From contig CALUUD010000003.1 of NCBI GenBank assembly GCA_944323885.1, positions 1 to 37,380 on the forward strand: DNA of 37,380 nt, written 5' to 3'. The notes beneath the pieces are model-generated. The model worked only from the letters and a program-made list of their open reading frames with translations. It ran no database searches and had not been told where the DNA came from. Each line of letters opens with the position of its first letter. Within the stretch, counting starts at the first letter, position 1. Shown one piece after another: positions 35,650 through 37,380 of this stretch. Source of the DNA: an uncultured Helicobacteraceae bacterium (GTDB lineage Bacteria > Campylobacterota > Campylobacteria > Campylobacterales > Helicobacteraceae). The translations under genes were made by a program, and so were the position numbers.

Positions 35650-36093
35650 ATGATTAATAATCTATACATACATAATGGAGCATTAAATACACATAAGATT
35701 TATAATACTTGGGAAAAATATGCAATAGAAAATAACTGTGGAGCTATTAGTATATTTACAGGAATTGTAAGGGGTGAAAATAATATTACACATTTAAGCT
35801 TTGATATATATATGCCGCTGCTAAAGTCTTGGTTTGATTTATGGCAACAAAAAGCAAATAAACAGCAGGTTGTTCTTTACATGGCACACTCACAAGGAGA
35901 TGTAGAAGTTGGCAAATCATCATATATGTGTGCTTTGATATCAAAAAATAGAAAGAGTGTATTAGATTTATATAATGGTTTTATAGAAGATTTTAAAGCA
36001 AATGCACCAATTTGGAAATATGATATCATAAATGGAAAACGAGTCTATGCTATATCAAGAAGCAAAGAAATAAAAGGGGCTAGACTTGTATGA
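35650..36093 (+). CDS. moaE: Molybdopterin synthase catalytic subunit MoaE
   Basis: Forms a heterotetramer with MoaD and adds two sulfurs to cyclic pyranopterin monophosphate. The 147 residues contain GAISIFTGIVRGEN near the N-terminus, MAHSQGDVEVGKSSYMCA and PIWKYDIINGKR, which holds the catalytic Lys. ATG 35650 is preferred over an in-frame codon five positions earlier that lies inside moaD. The stop overlaps the mobB start (ATGA). Confidence 0.94.
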   Translation: MINNLYIHNGALNTHKIYNTWEKYAIENNCGAISIFTGIVRGENNITHLSFDIYMPLLKSWFDLWQQKANKQQVVLYMAHSQGDVEVGKSSYMCALISKNRKSVLDLYNGFIEDFKANAPIWKYDIINGKRVYAISRSKEIKGARLV

Positions 36094-36563
36094 CAAAAAT
36101 AATTAGCTTTAGTGGAGTATCAAATAGCGGAAAAACAACGCTAATACAAAATCTATGCAAAATATTAATTCCAACATATAAGGTTGGGGTGATAAAACAT
36201 GATCCAAAATCAAAGGCAGTATTTGATAAAGAAGGAAAAGATAGTTACAAATTTTTTGAATGTGGTGCTAATGTAACAATTGTTTCGCCAGATCAAACAA
36301 ATATAAGATTTCAAAATAATATAAATAATGACCAAATAATTAATATAATGAATCTAAATCAAACTTTAGATTATATATTTATTGAAGGTTTTAAAACAAT
36401 GCCATACAAAAGAATATGTATCGTTAGGGGAGATTTTGTTCAATATGATATAGACATGGCAGATGCGATAGCAACAATAAATCAATATAAAAATAATTTT
36501 AAAGGCAAAACAATACTTGACTTAAATAATTATAAAGAAATTTTAGAATGGATAAATACATGA
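36090..36563 (+). CDS. mobB: Molybdopterin-guanine dinucleotide biosynthesis adaptor MobB
   Basis: A small P-loop GTPase that assists MobA in forming the guanine-dinucleotide cofactor. The 157 residues have Walker A GVSNSGKTT at about 9-17, IKHDPK, and FIEGFKTMPYKRI, typical of MobB. MsrP uses unguanylated cofactor, so this gene implies that DMSO-reductase-family enzymes (such as Nap nitrate reductase or formate dehydrogenase) exist elsewhere in the genome. Start and stop each overlap a neighbouring gene by 4 bases. Confidence 0.93.
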   Translation: MTKIISFSGVSNSGKTTLIQNLCKILIPTYKVGVIKHDPKSKAVFDKEGKDSYKFFECGANVTIVSPDQTNIRFQNNINNDQIINIMNLNQTLDYIFIEGFKTMPYKRICIVRGDFVQYDIDMADAIATINQYKNNFKGKTILDLNNYKEILEWINT

Positions 36564-37087
36564 ATAAAGAAATAATAAAAATTGGAGTATTAACAGCATC
36601 AGATAGAGCATCGCAAGGAGTATATGAAGACTTAAGCGGTAAAGCAATTATTGATACACTAAAACTATACTTAAAAACAAAATGGGAAGCAGAATATCGT
36701 CTAGTTGATGATGAGTTTGATAGTATAAAATATGCTCTTTTAGAATTATCTAAAAAATGCTCATTAATACTTACCACAGGTGGAACAGGCCCTGCAAAAA
36801 GAGATGTAACACCCGAAGCAACAGAATCTATATGCCAAAAAATGCTTCCAGGATTTGGTGAGCTAATGAGAAGTGTGAGTCTAAAGTATGTCCCAACTGC
36901 TATTTTATCAAGACAAAGCGCTGGAATTTACAATAATTCATTGATTGTAAACTTACCAGGAAAACCAAAGAGTATCAAAGAATGTTTAGATGCAGTATTT
37001 CCTGCTATTCCATATTGCATAGACCTTATAGGTGGTGATTATTTAGAAACTAATGAAGAAATAATAAAGGCATTTCGTCCGAAATAA
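36560..37087 (+). CDS. mogA: Molybdopterin adenylyltransferase MogA
   Basis: Adenylates molybdopterin before molybdate insertion by MoeA. The 175 residues contain TASDRASQGVYEDLSG, the DRASxGxY form that marks MogA rather than MoaB, then LTTGGTGPAKRDVTPEAT and INLPGKPKS-like VNLPGKPKS. ATG 36560 overlaps the mobB stop (ATGA); an in-frame ATG four codons earlier lies within mobB. Only three bases separate its stop from the right-hand copy of the terminal repeat, so no terminator lies between mogA and the repeat. Confidence 0.94.
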   Translation: MNKEIIKIGVLTASDRASQGVYEDLSGKAIIDTLKLYLKTKWEAEYRLVDDEFDSIKYALLELSKKCSLILTTGGTGPAKRDVTPEATESICQKMLPGFGELMRSVSLKYVPTAILSRQSAGIYNNSLIVNLPGKPKSIKECLDAVFPAIPYCIDLIGGDYLETNEEIIKAFRPK

Positions 37088-37090
37088 TTT

Positions 37091-37380
37091 TTACATTTAA
37101 GCAAACCTTAAAAAAAAATTGTTTATATTTCATTTACTTTTACTCTATTACTCTAATTTAGAGTTAAAGAATTTACTTTTTGGAGAATAAAATGAAAAGA
37201 AGTGGTTTTTCAATGATAGAATTAGTATTTGTTATAGTAATTCTTGGAGTTTTAGCAGCTGTTGCTGTTCCTAGATTTGTAACAACAAGAACTGATGCAC
37301 AAGTTGCAATGGCAAGAAGTGATATTGCTAGTGTATTAAAAGCAATTCCTGCAAGAATCTTTGCTGAAAATATAGATCCT
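37091..37380 (+). repeat. Right copy of exact 290-bp terminal direct repeat
   Basis: Identical to bases 1-290 with no mismatch, including the A9 run, the ACTCTAA/TTAGAGT palindrome and the ribosome site. It starts three bases after the mogA stop and runs to the last base of the window. Confidence 0.97.
37192..37380 (+). CDS. Pilin-like protein, 5' part only (second copy or contig wrap-around)
   Basis: The first 63 codons of the prepilin at 102-632, including the class III leader MKRSG, Phe6, Glu10 and the full hydrophobic helix. The window ends inside the gene at a codon boundary. If the molecule wraps round, this is the same gene read twice. If not, it is a second pilin gene with identical 5' end and unknown C-terminal part. 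Confidence 0.85.
   Translation, partial: MKRSGFSMIELVFVIVILGVLAAVAVPRFVTTRTDAQVAMARSDIASVLKAIPARIFAENIDP

Noticed and set aside
1..37380. A complete circular phage or plasmid, suggested by the direct terminal repeat
   Set aside because: No replication, partition, capsid, terminase, integrase or mobilisation gene is present; the content is core chromosomal metabolism and stress genes.

Overview
ORGANISM. The window is very AT-rich (roughly 28-30% GC by eye), densely packed and purely bacterial. Protein resemblances and gene pairings point to Campylobacterota, most likely a low-GC Helicobacter or close relative: a CheZ of the H. pylori HP0170 type beside a U32 peptidase, release factor 2 close by, mqo near an HP0087-like NlpC/P60 lipoprotein, argF-DUF2603-hemN, a hefABC-type (CmeDEF-type) RND pump and a short ExbB. 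About a quarter of the genes start with TTG or GTG, usually behind a clear Shine-Dalgarno. No tRNA, rRNA, CRISPR, transposase, integrase, phage or plasmid gene was seen, and no gene-free stretch exceeds about 270 bases. LAYOUT, LEFT TO RIGHT. 0-0.6 kb: a type IV pilin/pseudopilin gene with its promoter. 0.6-1.8 kb: prfB (minus). 1.9-2.8 kb: msrP, a Tat-exported molybdenum methionine sulfoxide reductase (plus). 2.8-4.4 kb: a minus-strand block of a PAP2 phosphatase, a ZnuB-like metal permease and a 66-residue membrane protein. 4.6-6.6 kb: cheZ and the U32 peptidase (plus). 6.7-10.7 kb: argF, a DUF2603-like gene, hemN and an Fe-S oxidoreductase subunit (minus). 10.8-15.1 kb: NlpC/P60 lipoprotein, znuA, znuC and mqo (minus). 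15.2-17.0 kb: a membrane metallophosphoesterase and a SIMPL-like secreted protein (plus). 17.0-22.4 kb: three protein-quality genes, clpB, a DsbC-like oxidoreductase and htpG (minus). 22.6-24.1 kb: exbB-exbD-tonB (plus). 24.1-30.0 kb: hefA-hefB-hefC-mnmD (minus). 30.2-34.1 kb: purL, a transglutaminase-like protein with a pilin-like N-terminus, and moaC (minus). 34.2-37.1 kb: moeA-moaD-moaE-mobB-mogA (plus). The last 290 bases repeat the first 290 exactly. HOW IT FITS TOGETHER. Six molybdenum-cofactor genes at the right could supply MsrP at the left; mobB implies that guanylated-cofactor enzymes exist elsewhere. ZnuA, ZnuB and ZnuC form one zinc importer but are split between two loci about 8 kb apart. 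TonB/ExbBD energises outer-membrane uptake from behind a Fur-box-like site. clpB has a consensus sigma-70 promoter overlapped by a HAIR-like (HspR) inverted repeat, and htpG has a site of the same 7-7-7 geometry. MOST NOTEWORTHY. (1) The exact 290-bp terminal repeat, which covers the pilin promoter and its first 63 codons. (2) A transglutaminase-like enzyme carrying a pilin-like leader, which with the pilin hints at an unusual pilin-dependent surface system. (3) A heptamer, AGAATCT/AGATTCT, present about six times more often than base composition predicts, in all reading frames and between genes. (4) The HspR-like sites. Most of the rest is ordinary chromosomal housekeeping.
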